Shown here piece by piece: positions 12,272 through 24,881 of a stretch of 64,000 nucleotides of DNA. Position numbers and translations under genes: made by a program. Position 1 is the stretch's first letter. Each line of letters starts with the position of its first letter. The notes beneath the pieces are model-generated. The model saw only the letters and a program-made list of their open reading frames with translations, ran no database searches and was not told the DNA's origin. Where the stretch lies: the NCBI GenBank assembly GCA_043228905.1, contig JBHGNT010000028.1, positions 62,001 through 126,000 of the forward strand, given 5' to 3'. This DNA is from Azolla caroliniana (Eukaryota; Polypodiophyta).

Positions 12272-13159
12272 GACCTGAGTTTCAAAATCTTGATTTTTTA
12301 ATTCCATATCATAGCTACCGTTGTTAGCTTCGATTCGCATGTTTGAACACAAAAATCCGATATCACACTCGCCAGTTATGAACATTTTAATTTACCTAGT
12401 AGCTCTTCCCAACTCCCTCCTAATGTTGCTAATTTCGTCATGTCTCTCGACCTGAGTTTCAAAATCTTGATTTTTTAATTCCATATCATATCTAGCGTTG
12501 TTAGCTTCGATTCGCATGTTTGAACACAAAAATCCGATATCACACTCGCTAGATATGAACATTTTAATTTACCTACTAGCTCTTCCCAACTCACTCCTCA
12601 AATTTGGGAATTTCGTCATGTCTCTCGACCTGAGTTTCAAAATCTTGATTTTTTAATTCCATATCATAGCTAGCGTTGTTAGCTTCGATTCGCATGTTTG
12701 AACACAAAAATCCGATATCCCACTCGCCAGATATGAACATTTTAATTTACCTACTAGCTCTTCCCAACTCACTCCTCAAATTTGCTAATTTCCTCATGTC
12801 TCTCGACCTGAGTTTCAAAATCTTGATTTTTTAATTCCATATCATAGCTACCGTTGTTAGCTTCGATTCGCATGTTTGAACACAAAAATCCGATATCACA
12901 CTCGCCACTTATGAACATTTTAATTTACCTACTAGCTCTTCCCAACTCCCTCCTCATGTTGCTAATTTTGTCATGTCTCTCGACCTGAGTTTCAAAATCT
13001 TGATTATTTAATTCCATATCCTAGCTAGCGTTGTTAGCTTCGATTCGCATGTTTGAACACAAAAATCCGATATCCCACTCGCCAGATATGAACATTTTAA
13101 TTTACCTACTAGCTCTTCCCAACTCACTCCTCAAATTTGCTAATTTCCTCATGTCTCTC
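12272..13159 (+). repeat. HOR variant ABC plus A/D-hybrid and E
   Basis: Five monomers and 888 bp like a canonical unit, but the fourth position is an A/D hybrid (ctaccg front; cacttatg and D-like short linker at the back) instead of D. The hybrid-E pair repeats the arrangement at 3,931, so the two probably share an origin. Confidence 0.85.
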
Positions 13160-14047
13160 GACCTGAGTTTCAAAATCTTGATTTTTTAATTCCATATCAT
13201 AGCTACCGTTGTTAGCTTCGATTCGCATGTTTGAACACAAAAATCCGATATCACACTCGCCAGTTATGAACATTTTAATTTACCTAGTAGCTCTTCCCAA
13301 CTCCCTCCTAATGTTGCTAATTTCGTCATGTCTCTCGACCTGAGTTTCAAAATCTTGATTTTTTAATTCCATATCATATCTAGCGTTGTTAGCTTCGATT
13401 CGCATGTTTGAACACAAAAATCCGATATCACACTCGCCAGATATGAACATTTTAATTTACCTACTAGCTCTTCCTAACTCACTCCTCAAATATGGGAATT
13501 TCGTCATGTCTCTCGCCCTGAGTTTCAAAATCTTGATTTTTTAATTCCATATCATAGCTAGCGTTGTTAGCTTCGATTCGCATGTTTGAACACAAAAATC
13601 CGATATCCCACTCGCCAGATATGAACATTTTAATTTACCTACTAGCTCTTCCCAACTCACTCCTCAAATTTGGGAATTTCGTCATGTCTCTCGACCTGAG
13701 TTTCAAAATCTTGATTTTTTAATTCCATATCATAGCTAACGTTGTTAGCTTCGATTCACATGATTGAACACAAAAATCCGATATCACACTCGCCAGTTAT
13801 GAACATTTTAATTTACCTACTAGCTCTTCCCAACTCCCTCCTCATGTTGCTAATTTTGTCATGTCTCTCGACCTGAGTTTCAAAATCTTGATTATTTAAT
13901 TCCATATCCTAGCTAGCGTTGTTAGCTTCGATTCGCATGTTTGAACACAAAAATCCGATATCCCACTCGCCAGATATGAACATTTTAATTTACCTACTAG
14001 CTCTTCCCAACTCACTCCTCAAATTTGCTAATTTCCTCATGTCTCTC
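13160..14047 (+). repeat. Canonical ABCDE HOR unit
   Basis: Five monomers in order, with the B ending caaatatggg and the C starting gccctgag. Its last two monomers (D, E) begin the 2,486-bp stretch that is repeated 4,796 bp downstream. Confidence 0.9.
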
Positions 14048-15113
14048 GACCTGAGTTTCAAAATCTTGATTTTTTAATTCCATATCATAGCTACCGTTGT
14101 TAGCTTCGATTCGCATGTTTGAACACAAAAATCCGATATCACACTCGCCAGTTATGAACATTTTAATTTACCTAGTAGCTCTTCCCAACTCCCTCCTAAT
14201 GTTGCTAATTTCGTCATGTCTCTCGACCTGAGTTTCAAAATCTTGATTATTTAATTCCATATCATATCTAGCGTTGTTAGCTTCGATTCGCATGTTTGAA
14301 CACAAAAATCCGATATCACACTCGCTAGATATGAACATTTTAATTTACCTACTAGCTCTTCCCAACTCACTCCTCAAATTTGGGAATTTCGTCATGTCTC
14401 TCGACCTGAGTTTCAAAATCTTGATTTTTTAATTCCATGTCATAGCTAGCGTTGTTAGCTTCGATTCGCATGTTTGAACACAAAAATCCGATATCCCACT
14501 CGCCAGATATGAACATTTTAATTTACCTACTAGCTCTTCCCAACTCACTCCTCAAATTTGGGAATTTCGTCATGTCTCTCGACCTGAGTTTCAAAATCTT
14601 GATTTTTTAATTCCATATCATAGCTAGCGTTGTTAGCTTCGATTCGCATGTTTGAACACAAAAATCCGATATCCCACTCGCCAGATATGAACATTTTAAT
14701 TTACCTACTAGCTCTTCCCAACTCACTCCTCAAATTTGGGAATTTCGTCATGTCTCTCGACCTGAGTTTCAAAATCTTGATTTTTTAATTCCATATCATA
14801 GCTAGCGTTGTTTGCTTCGATTCGCATGTTTGAACACAAAAATCCGATATCCCACTCGCCAGATATGAACATTTTAATTTACCTACTAGCTCTTCCCAAC
14901 TCACTCCTCAAATTTGGGAATTTCGTCATGTCTCTCGACCTGAGTTTCAAAATCTTGATTTTTTAATTCCATATCATAGCTAACGTTGTTAGCTTCGATT
15001 CACATGATTGAACACAAAAATCCGATATCACACTCGCCAGTTATGAACATTTTAATTTACCTACTAGCTCTTCCCAACTCCCTCCTCATGTTGCTAATTT
15101 TGTCATGTCTCTC
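14048..15113 (+). repeat. HOR unit variant ABCCC'D
   Basis: Six monomers with three C copies in a row; the third (14,759) carries gttgtttgc. The E monomer is missing. The same six-monomer arrangement, including the tagged C', recurs at 18,844 and 20,798, so these are copies by descent. Private changes here are gattatt in B and ccatgtcat in the first C. Confidence 0.88.
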
Positions 15114-16001
15114 GACCTGAGTTTCAAAATCTTGATTTTTTAATTCCATATCATAGCTACCGTTGTTAGCTTCGATTCGCATGTTTAAACACAAAAATCC
15201 GATATCACACTCGCCAGTTATGAACATTTTAATTTACCTAGTAGCTCTTCCCAACTCCCTCCTAATGTTGCTAATTTCGTCATGTCTCTCGACCTGAGTT
15301 TCAAAATCTTGATTTTTTAATTCCATATCATATCTAGCGTTGTTAGCTTCGATTCGCATGTTTGAACACAAAAATCCGATATCACACTCGCCAGATATGA
15401 ACATTTTAATTTACCTACTAGCTCTTCCTAACTCACTCCTCAAATATGGGAATTTCGTCATGTCTCTCGCCCTGAGTTTCAAAATCTTGATTTTTTAATT
15501 CCATATCATAGCTAGCGTTGTTAGCTTCGATTCGCATGTTTGAACACAAAAATCCGATATCCCACTCGCCAGATATGAACATTTTAATTTACCTACTAGC
15601 TCTTCCCAACTCACTCCTCAAATTTGGGAATTTCGTCATGTCTCTCGACCTGAGTTTCAAAATCTTGATTTTTTAATTCCATATCATAGCTAACGTTGTT
15701 AGCTTCGATTCACATGATTGAACACAAAAATCCGATATCACACTCGCCAGTTATGAACATTTTAATTTACCTACTAGCTCTTCCCAACTCCCTCCTCATG
15801 TTGCTAATTTTGTCATGTCTCTCGACCTGAGTTTCAAAATCTTGATTATTTAATTCCATATCCTAGCTAGCGTTGTTAGCTTCGATTCGCATGTTTGAAC
15901 ACAAAAATCCGATATCCCACTCGCCAGATATGAACATTTTAATTTACCTACTAGCTCTTCCCAACTCACTCCTCAAATTTGCTAATTTCCTCATGTCTCT
16001 C
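15114..16001 (+). repeat. Canonical ABCDE HOR unit (gtttaaac A)
   Basis: Five monomers in order. The A has the gtttaaac mark and the C starts gccctgag. From B onward this unit forms the start of the 1,243-bp tandem duplication. Confidence 0.9.
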
Positions 16002-16533
16002 GACCTGAGTTTCAAAATCTTGATTTTTTAATTCCATATCATAGCTACCGTTGTTAGCTTCGATTCGCATGTTTGAACACAAAAATCCGATATCACACTC
16101 GCCAGTTATGAACATTTTAATTTACCTAGTAGCTCTTCCCAACTCCCTCCTAATGTTGCTAATTTCGTCATGTCTCTCGACCTGAGTTTCAAAATCTTGA
16201 TTTTTTAATTCCATATCATATCTAGCGTTGTTAGCTTCGATTCGCATGTTTAAACACAAAAATCCGATATCACACTCGCCAGATATGAACATTTTAATTT
16301 ACCTACTAGCTCTTCCCAACTCACTCCTCAAATTTGGGAATTTCGTCATGTCTCTCGACCTGAGTTTCAAAATCTTGATTTTTTAATTCCATATCATAGC
16401 TAGCGTTGTAAGCTTCGATTCACATGTTTGAACACAAAAATCCGATATGACACTCGCCAGTTATGAACATTTTAATTTACCTAGTAGCTCTTCCCAACTC
16501 CCTCCTCATGTTGCTAATTTCGTCATGTCTCTC
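15291..16533 (+). repeat. 1,243-bp tandem duplication, copy 1
   Basis: Seven monomers B-C-D-E-A-B-C'' directly followed by a second copy. The B with gtttaaac and the C'' with gttgtaagc and gatatgacac are the tags. Confidence 0.87.
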
Positions 16534-17244
16534 GACCTGAGTTTCAAAATCTTGATTTTTTAATTCCATATCATATCTAGCGTTGTTAGCTTCGATTCGC
16601 ATGTTTGAACACAAAAATCCGATATCACACTCGCCAGATATGAACATTTTAATTTACCTACTAGCTCTTCCTAACTCACTCCTCAAATATGGGAATTTCG
16701 TCATGTCTCTCGCCCTGAGTTTCAAAATCTTGATTTTTTAATTCCATATCATAGCTAGCGTTGTTAGCTTCGATTCGCATGTTTGAACACAAAAATCCGA
16801 TATCCCACTCGCCAGATATGAACATTTTAATTTACCTACTAGCTCTTCCCAACTCACTCCTCAAATTTGGGAATTTCGTCATGTCTCTCGACCTGAGTTT
16901 CAAAATCTTGATTTTTTAATTCCATATCATAGCTAACGTTGTTAGCTTCGATTCACATGATTGAACACAAAAATCCGATATCACACTCGCCAGTTATGAA
17001 CATTTTAATTTACCTACTAGCTCTTCCCAACTCCCTCCTCATGTTGCTAATTTTGTCATGTCTCTCGACCTGAGTTTCAAAATCTTGATTATTTAATTCC
17101 ATATCCTAGCTAGCGTTGTTAGCTTCGATTCGCATGTTTGAACACAAAAATCCGATATCCCACTCGCCAGATATGAACATTTTAATTTACCTACTAGCTC
17201 TTCCCAACTCACTCCTCAAATTTGCTAATTTCCTCATGTCTCTC
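16002..17244 (+). repeat. HOR segment A-B-C''-B-C-D-E
   Basis: Seven monomers. The C'' unit (16,357) carries gttgtaagc, cacatgtttg and gatatgacac and has an A-like back end with cctagtagc and the short linker. The B at 16,179 has gtttaaac. The segment contains the junction between the two copies of the 1,243-bp duplication. Confidence 0.85.
16357..16533 (+). repeat. Variant monomer C'' (gttgtaagc, gatatgacac)
   Basis: This monomer has gttgtaagc in place of gttgttagc, creating a HindIII-type aagctt, plus cacatgtttg. It also has gatatgacac, so it lacks the gatatc site present in nearly every other unit. The back half is A-like. The only other copy I see is 17,600-17,776, made by the 1,243-bp duplication. 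Confidence 0.88.
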
Positions 17245-17776
17245 GACCTGAGTTTCAAAATCTTGATTTTTTAATTCCATATCATAGCTACCGTTGTTAG
17301 CTTCGATTCGCATGTTTGAACACAAAAATCCGATATCACACTCGCCAGTTATGAACATTTTAATTTACCTAGTAGCTCTTCCCAACTCCCTCCTAATGTT
17401 GCTAATTTCGTCATGTCTCTCGACCTGAGTTTCAAAATCTTGATTTTTTAATTCCATATCATATCTAGCGTTGTTAGCTTCGATTCGCATGTTTAAACAC
17501 AAAAATCCGATATCACACTCGCCAGATATGAACATTTTAATTTACCTACTAGCTCTTCCCAACTCACTCCTCAAATTTGGGAATTTCGTCATGTCTCTCG
17601 ACCTGAGTTTCAAAATCTTGATTTTTTAATTCCATATCATAGCTAGCGTTGTAAGCTTCGATTCACATGTTTGAACACAAAAATCCGATATGACACTCGC
17701 CAGTTATGAACATTTTAATTTACCTAGTAGCTCTTCCCAACTCCCTCCTCATGTTGCTAATTTCGTCATGTCTCTC
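16534..17776 (+). repeat. 1,243-bp tandem duplication, copy 2
   Basis: Immediate second copy of the seven monomers, with the gttgtaagc tag at 17,650 against 16,407. After it the sequence changes to a plain C, marking the right end of the duplication. Confidence 0.87.
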
Positions 17777-18843
17777 GACCTGAGTTTCAAAATCTTGATT
17801 TTTTAATTCCATATCATAGCTAGCGTTGTTAGCTTCGATTCGCATGTTTGAACACAAAAATCCGATATCCCACTCGCCAGATATGAACATTTTAATTTAC
17901 CTACTAGCTCTTCCCAACTCACTCCTCAAATTTGGGAATTTCGTCATGTCTCTCGACCTGAGTTTCAAAATCTTGATTTTTTAATTCCATATCATAGCTA
18001 GCGTTGTTAGCTTCGATTCGCACGTTTGAACAGAAAAATCCGATATCACACGAGCCAGGTATGAACATTTTAATTTACCTACTAGCTCTTCCCAACTCAC
18101 TCCTCAAATTTGCTAATTTTGTCATGTCTCTCGACCTGAGTTTCAAAATCTTGATTTTTTAATTCCATATCATAGCTAGCGTTGTTAGCTTCGATTCGCA
18201 TGTTTGAACACAAAAATCCGATATCACACTCGCTAGATATGAACATTTTAATTTACCTACTAGCTCTTCCCAACTCACTCCTCAAATTTGCTAATTTCGT
18301 CATGTCTCTCGACCTGAGTTTCAAAATCTTGATTTTTTAATTCCATATCATAGCTAGCGTTGTTAGCTTCGATTCGCATGTTTGAACACAAAAATCCGAT
18401 ATCCCACTCGCCAGATATGAACATTTTAATTTACCTACTAGCTCTTCCCAACTCACTCCTCAAATTTGGGAATTTCGTCATGTCTCTCGACCTGAGTTTC
18501 AAAATCTTGATTTTTTAATTCCATATCATAGCTAACGTTGTTAGCTTCGATTCACATGATTGAACACAAAAATCCGATATCACACTCGCCAGTTATGAAC
18601 ATTTTAATTTACCTACTAGCTCTTCCCAACTCCCTCCTCATGTTGCTAATTTTGTCATGTCTCTCGACCTGAGTTTCAAAATCTTGATTATTTAATTCCA
18701 TATCCTAGCTAGCGTTGTTAGCTTCGATTCGCATGTTTGAACACAAAAATCCGATATCCCACTCGCCAGATATGAACATTTTAATTTACCTACTAGCTCT
18801 TCCCAACTCACTCCTCAAATTTGCTAATTTCCTCATGTCTCTC
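17245..18843 (+). repeat. Longest irregular unit A-B-C''-C-C*-C-C-D-E
   Basis: Nine monomers. It begins as a copy of the previous segment (A, B with gtttaaac, C'' with gttgtaagc), then runs through four more C-like units before D-E. The C* unit at 17,955 holds variants otherwise typical of domain 2. This is the most irregular unit of domain 1. Confidence 0.84.
17955..18132 (+). repeat. Hybrid monomer C* with domain-2 variants
   Basis: The front is ordinary C, but the middle reads gcacgtttgaacag, then tcacacgagccaggtatg, before returning to gaacattttaattta. The cgagccaggtatg segment is otherwise typical of type F in domain 2. It is the only clear domain-2 mark inside domain 1, lying 16 kb from the domain boundary. 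Conversion or an old exchange would explain it. Confidence 0.83.
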
Positions 18844-20442
18844 GACCTGAGTTTCAAAATCTTGATTTTTTAATTCCATATCATAGCTACCGTTGTTAGC
18901 TTCGATTCGCATGTTTGAACACAAAAATCCGATATCACACTCGCCAGTTATGAACATTTTAATTTACCTAGTAGCTCTTCCCAACTCCCTCCTAATGTTG
19001 CTAATTTCGTCATGTCTCTCGACCTGAGTTTCAAAATCTTGATTTTTTAATTCCATATCATATCTAGCGTTGTTAGCTTCGATTCGCATGTTTGAACACA
19101 AAAATCCGATATCACACTCGCTAGATATGAACATTTTAATTTACCTACTAGCTCTTCCCAACTCACTCCTCAAATTTGGGAATTTCGTCATGTCTCTCGA
19201 CCTGAGTTTCAAAATCTTGATTTTTTAATTCCATATCATAGCTAGCGTTGTTAGCTTCGATTCGCATGTTTGAACACAAAAATCCGATATCCCACTCGCC
19301 AGATATGAACATTTTAATTTACCTACTAGCTCTTCCCAACTCACTCCTCAAATTTGGGAATTTCGTCATGTCTCTCGACCTGAGTTTCAAAATCTTGATT
19401 TTTTAATTCCATATCATAGCTAGCGTTGTTAGCTTCGATTCGCATGTTTGAACACAAAAATCCGATATCCCACTCGCCAGATATGAACATTTTAATTTAC
19501 CTACTAGCTCTTCCCAACTCACTCCTCAAATTTGGGAATTTCGTCATGTCTCTCGACCTGAGTTTCAAAATCTTGATTTTTTAATTCCATATCATAGCTA
19601 GCGTTGTTTGCTTCGATTCGCATGTTTGAACACAAAAATCCGATATCCCACTCGCCAGATATGAACATTTTAATTTACCTACTAGCTCTTCCCAACTCAC
19701 TCCTCAAATTTGGGAATTTCGTCATGTCTCTCGACCTGAGTTTCAAAATCTTGATTTTTTAATTCCATATCATAGCTAACGTTGTTAGCTTCGATTCACA
19801 TGATTGAACACAAAAATCCGATATCACACTCGCCAGTTATGAACATTTTAATTTACCTACTAGCTCTTCCCAACTCCCTCCTCATGTTGCTAATTTTGTC
19901 ATGTCTCTCGACCTGAGTTTCAAAATCTTGATTTTTTAATTCCATATCATAGCTACCGTTGTTAGCTTCGATTCGCATGTTTAAACACAAAAATCCGATA
20001 TCACACTCGCCAGTTATGAACATTTTAATTTACCTAGTAGCTCTTCCCAACTCCCTCCTAATGTTGCTAATTTCGTCATGTCTCTCGACCTGAGTTTCAA
20101 AATCTTGATTTTTTAATTCCATATCATATCTAGCGTTGTTAGCTTCGATTCGCATGTTTGAACACAAAAATCCGATATCACACTCGCCAGATATGAACAT
20201 TTTAATTTACCTACTAGCTCTTCCTAACTCACTCCTCAAATATGGGAATTTCGTCATGTCTCTCGCCCTGAGTTTCAAAATCTTGATTTTTTAATTCCAT
20301 ATCATAGCTAGCGTTGTTAGCTTCGATTCGCATGTTTGAACACAAAAATCCGATATCCCACTCGCCAGATATGAACATTTTAATTTACCTACTAGCTCTT
20401 CCCAACTCACTCCTCAAATTTGGGAATTTCGTCATGTCTCTC
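18489..20442 (+). repeat. 1,954-bp tandem duplication, copy 1
   Basis: Eleven monomers D-E-A-B-C-C-C'-D-A-B-C. The tags ctcgctagat and gttgtttgc are repeated exactly 1,954 bp later. The A at 19,910 has gtttaaac while its partner at 21,864 has gtttgaac. Confidence 0.87.
18844..19909 (+). repeat. HOR unit variant ABCCC'D (copy 2)
   Basis: Six monomers matching those at 14,048 with a 4,796-bp offset. They share the ctcgctagat mark in B and gttgtttgc in the third C, but lack the private changes of the upstream copy. Confidence 0.88.
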
Positions 20443-20797
20443 GACCTGAGTTTCAAAATCTTGATTTTTTAATTCCATATCATAGCTAACGTTGTTAGCT
20501 TCGATTCACATGATTGAACACAAAAATCCGATATCACACTCGCCAGTTATGAACATTTTAATTTACCTACTAGCTCTTCCCAACTCCCTCCTCATGTTGC
20601 TAATTTTGTCATGTCTCTCGACCTGAGTTTCAAAATCTTGATTATTTAATTCCATATCCTAGCTAGCGTTGTTAGCTTCGATTCGCATGTTTGAACACAA
20701 AAATCCGATATCCCACTCGCCAGATATGAACATTTTAATTTACCTACTAGCTCTTCCCAACTCACTCCTCAAATTTGCTAATTTCCTCATGTCTCTC
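19910..20797 (+). repeat. Canonical ABCDE HOR unit (gtttaaac A)
   Basis: Five monomers in order, matching 15,114-16,001 at a 4,796-bp offset, including gtttaaac in A and gccctgag in C. Confidence 0.9.
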
Positions 20798-22396
20798 GAC
20801 CTGAGTTTCAAAATCTTGATTTTTTAATTCCATATCATAGCTACCGTTGTTAGCTTCGATTCGCATGTTTGAACACAAAAATCCGATATCACACTCGCCA
20901 GTTATGAACATTTTAATTTACCTAGTAGCTCTTCCCAACTCCCTCCTAATGTTGCTAATTTCGTCATGTCTCTCGACCTGAGTTTCAAAATCTTGATTTT
21001 TTAATTCCATATCATATCTAGCGTTGTTAGCTTCGATTCGCATGTTTGAACACAAAAATCCGATATCACACTCGCTAGATATGAACATTTTAATTTACCT
21101 ACTAGCTCTTCCCAACTCACTCCTCAAATTTGGGAATTTCGTCATGTCTCTCGACCTGAGTTTCAAAATCTTGATTTTTTAATTCCATATCATAGCTAGC
21201 GTTGTTAGCTTCGATTCGCATGTTTGAACACAAAAATCCGATATCCCACTCGCCAGATATGAACATTTTAATTTACCTACTAGCTCTTCCCAACTCACTC
21301 CTCAAATTTGGGAATTTCGTCATGTCTCTCGACCTGAGTTTCAAAATCTTGATTTTTTAATTCCATATCATAGCTAGCGTTGTTAGCTTCGATTCGCATG
21401 TTTGAACACAAAAATCCGATATCCCACTCGCCAGATATGAACATTTTAATTTACCTACTAGCTCTTCCCAACTCACTCCTCAAATTTGGGAATTTCGTCA
21501 TGTCTCTCGACCTGAGTTTCAAAATCTTGATTTTTTAATTCCATATCATAGCTAGCGTTGTTTGCTTCGATTCGCATGTTTGAACACAAAAATCCGATAT
21601 CCCACTCGCCAGATATGAACATTTTAATTTACCTACTAGCTCTTCCCAACTCACTCCTCAAATTTGGGAATTTCGTCATGTCTCTCGACCTGAGTTTCAA
21701 AATCTTGATTTTTTAATTCCATATCATAGCTAACGTTGTTAGCTTCGATTCACATGATTGAACACAAAAATCCGATATCACACTCGCCAGTTATGAACAT
21801 TTTAATTTACCTACTAGCTCTTCCCAACTCCCTCCTCATGTTGCTAATTTTGTCATGTCTCTCGACCTGAGTTTCAAAATCTTGATTTTTTAATTCCATA
21901 TCATAGCTACCGTTGTTAGCTTCGATTCGCATGTTTGAACACAAAAATCCGATATCACACTCGCCAGTTATGAACATTTTAATTTACCTAGTAGCTCTTC
22001 CCAACTCCCTCCTAATGTTGCTAATTTCGTCATGTCTCTCGACCTGAGTTTCAAAATCTTGATTTTTTAATTCCATATCATATCTAGCGTTGTTAGCTTC
22101 GATTCGCATGTTTGAACACAAAAATCCGATATCACACTCGCCAGATATGAACATTTTAATTTACCTACTAGCTCTTCCTAACTCACTCCTCAAATATGGG
22201 AATTTCGTCATGTCTCTCGCCCTGAGTTTCAAAATCTTGATTTTTTAATTCCATATCATAGCTAGCGTTGTTAGCTTCGATTCGCATGTTTGAACACAAA
22301 AATCCGATATCCCACTCGCCAGATATGAACATTTTAATTTACCTACTAGCTCTTCCCAACTCACTCCTCAAATTTGGGAATTTCGTCATGTCTCTC
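20443..22396 (+). repeat. 1,954-bp tandem duplication, copy 2
   Basis: Second copy of the eleven monomers in the same order, directly adjacent to the first. The order diverges right after it, where this copy goes D-A and the first goes D-E. Confidence 0.87.
20798..21863 (+). repeat. HOR unit variant ABCCC'D (copy 3)
   Basis: Six monomers matching the unit at 18,844 at a 1,954-bp offset, with the same B and C' marks. This is the third and last copy of this arrangement in the window. Confidence 0.88.
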
Positions 22397-24704
22397 GACC
22401 TGAGTGTCAAAATCTTGATTTTTTAATTCCATATCATAGCTAACGTTGTTAGCTTCGATTCACATGATTGAACACAAAAATCCGATATCACACTCGCCAG
22501 TTATGAACATTTTAATTTACCTACTAGCTCTTCCCAACTCCCTCCTCATGTTGCTAATTTTGTCATGTCTCTCGACCTGAGTTTCAAAATCTTGATTTTT
22601 TAATTCCATATCATAGCTACCGTTGTTAGCTTCGATTCGCATGTTTAAACACAAAAATCCGATATCACACTCGCCAGTTATGAACATTTTAATTTACCTA
22701 GTAGCTCTTCCCAACTCCCTCCTAATGTTGCTAATTTCGTCATGTCTCTCGACCTGAGTTTCAAAATCTTGATTTTTTAATTCCATATCATATCTAGCGT
22801 TGTTAGCTTCGATTCGCATGTTTGAACACAAAAATCCGATATCACACTCGCCAGATATGAACATTTTAATTTACCTACTAGCTCTTCCTAACTCACTCCT
22901 CAAATATGGGAATTTCGTCATGTCTCTCGCCCTGAGTTTCAAAATCTTGATTTTTTAATTCCATATCATAGCTAGCGTTGTTAGCTTCGATTCGCATGTT
23001 TGAACACAAAAATCCGATATCCCACTCGCCAGATATGAACATTTTAATTTACCTACTAGCTCTTCCCAACTCACTCCTCAAATTTGGGAATTTCGTCATG
23101 TCTCTCGACCTGAGTTTCAAAATCTTGATTTTTTAATTCCATATCATAGCTAACGTTGTTAGCTTCGATTCACATGATTGAACACAAAAATCCGATATCA
23201 CACTCGCCAGTTATGAACATTTTAATTTACCTACTAGCTCTTCCCAACTCCCTCCTCATGTTGCTAATTTTGTCATGTCTCTCGACCTGAGTTTCAAAAT
23301 CTTGATTATTTAATTCCATATCCTAGCTAGCGTTGTTAGCTTCGATTCGCATGTTTGAACACAAAAATCCGATATCCCACTCGCCAGATATGAACATTTT
23401 AATTTACCTACTAGCTCTTCCCAACTCACTCCTCAAATTTGCTAATTTCCTCATGTCTCTCGACCTGAGTTTCAAAATCTTGATTTTTTAATTCCATATC
23501 ATAGCTACCGTTGTTAGCTTCGATTCGCATGTTTGAACACAAAAATCCGATATCACACTCGCCAGTTATGAACATTTTAATTTACCTAGTAGCTCTTCCC
23601 AACTCCCTCCTAATGTTGCTAATTTCGTCATGTCTCTCGACCTGAGTTTCAAAATCTTGATTTTTTAATTCCATATCATATCTAGCGTTGTTAGCTTCGA
23701 TTCGCATGTTTGAACACAAAAATCCGATATCACACTCGCCAGATATGAACATTTTAATTTACCTACTAGCTCTTCCCAACTCACTCCTCAAATTTTGGAA
23801 TTTCGTCATGTCTCTCGACCTGAGTTTCAAAATCTTGATTTTTTAATTCCATATCATAGCTAGCGTTGTTAGCTTCGATTCGCATGTTTGAACACAAAAA
23901 TCCGATATCCCACTCGCCAGATATGAACATTTTAATTTACCTACTAGCTCTTCCCAACTCACTCCTCAAATTTGGGAATTTCGTCATGTCTCTCGACCTG
24001 AGTTTCAAAATCTTGATTTTTTAATTCCATATCATAGCTAACGTTGTTAGCTTCGATTCACATGATTGAACACAAAAATCCGATATCACACTCGCCAGTT
24101 ATGAACATTTTAATTTACCTACTAGCTCTTCCCAACTCCCTCCTCATGTTGCTAATTTTGTCATGTCTCTCGACCTGAGTTTCAAAATCTTGATTTTTTA
24201 ATTCCATATCATAGCTACCGTTGTTAGCTTCGATTCGCATGTTTGAACACAAAAATCCGATATCCCACTCGCCAGATATGAACATTTTAATTTACCTACT
24301 AGCTCTTCCCAACTCACTCCTCAAATTTGCTAATTTCCTGATGTCTCTCGACCTGAGTTTCAAAATCTTGATTTTTTAATTCCATATCATAGCTAACGTT
24401 GTTAGCTTCGATTCACATGATTGAACACAAAAATCCGATATCACACTCGCCAGTTATGAACATTTTAATTTACCTAGTAGCTCTTCCCAACTCCCTCCTA
24501 ATGTTGCTAATTTCGTCATGTCTCTCGACCTGAGTTTCAAAATCTTGATTTTTTAATTCCATATCATATCTAGCGTTGTTAGCTTCGATTCGCATGTTTG
24601 AACACAAAAATCCGATATCACACTCGCCAGATATGAACATTTTAATTTACCTACTAGCTCTTCCCAACTCACTCCTCAAATTTGGGAATTTCGTCATGTC
24701 TCTC
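21687..24704 (+). repeat. 3,018-bp tandem duplication, copy 1
   Basis: Seventeen monomers. The tags gagtgtc (22,403) and aaattttggaa (about 23,790) reappear 3,018 bp downstream. It overlaps the right end of the 1,954-bp duplication, so the events are nested. Confidence 0.88.
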
Positions 24705-24881
24705 GACCTGAGTTTCAAAATCTTGATTTTTTAATTCCATATCATAGCTAACGTTGTTAGCTTCGATTCACATGATTGAACACAAAAATCCGATATCACA
24801 CTCGCCAGTTATGAACATTTTAATTTACCTACTAGCTCTTCCCAACTCCCTCCTCATGTTGCTAATTTTGTCATGTCTCTC
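21864..24881 (+). repeat. HOR segment ABCD-ABCDE-ABCD-ADBD, copy 1
   Basis: Seventeen monomers in four units of 4, 5, 4 and 4. Marks are gagtgtcaaaatc in the first unit's D (22,397), gtttaaac in the second A (22,574), and caaattttggaa at the end of the B at 23,639. E is missing from three of the four units. The same order follows immediately in 24,882-27,899. Confidence 0.88.

Larger units (their letters stand above)
13693..16178 (+). repeat. Segment repeated 4,796 bp downstream, copy 1
   Basis: Fourteen monomers D-E-A-B-C-C-C'-D-A-B-C-D-E-A with the same order and marks as 18,489-20,974. The offset equals 27 monomers. The gttgtttgc C' and gtttaaac A fall at the same relative places. Private changes (gattatt in B at 14,225, ccatgtcat in C at 14,403) occurred after the duplication or were lost in the other copy. 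Confidence 0.85.
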
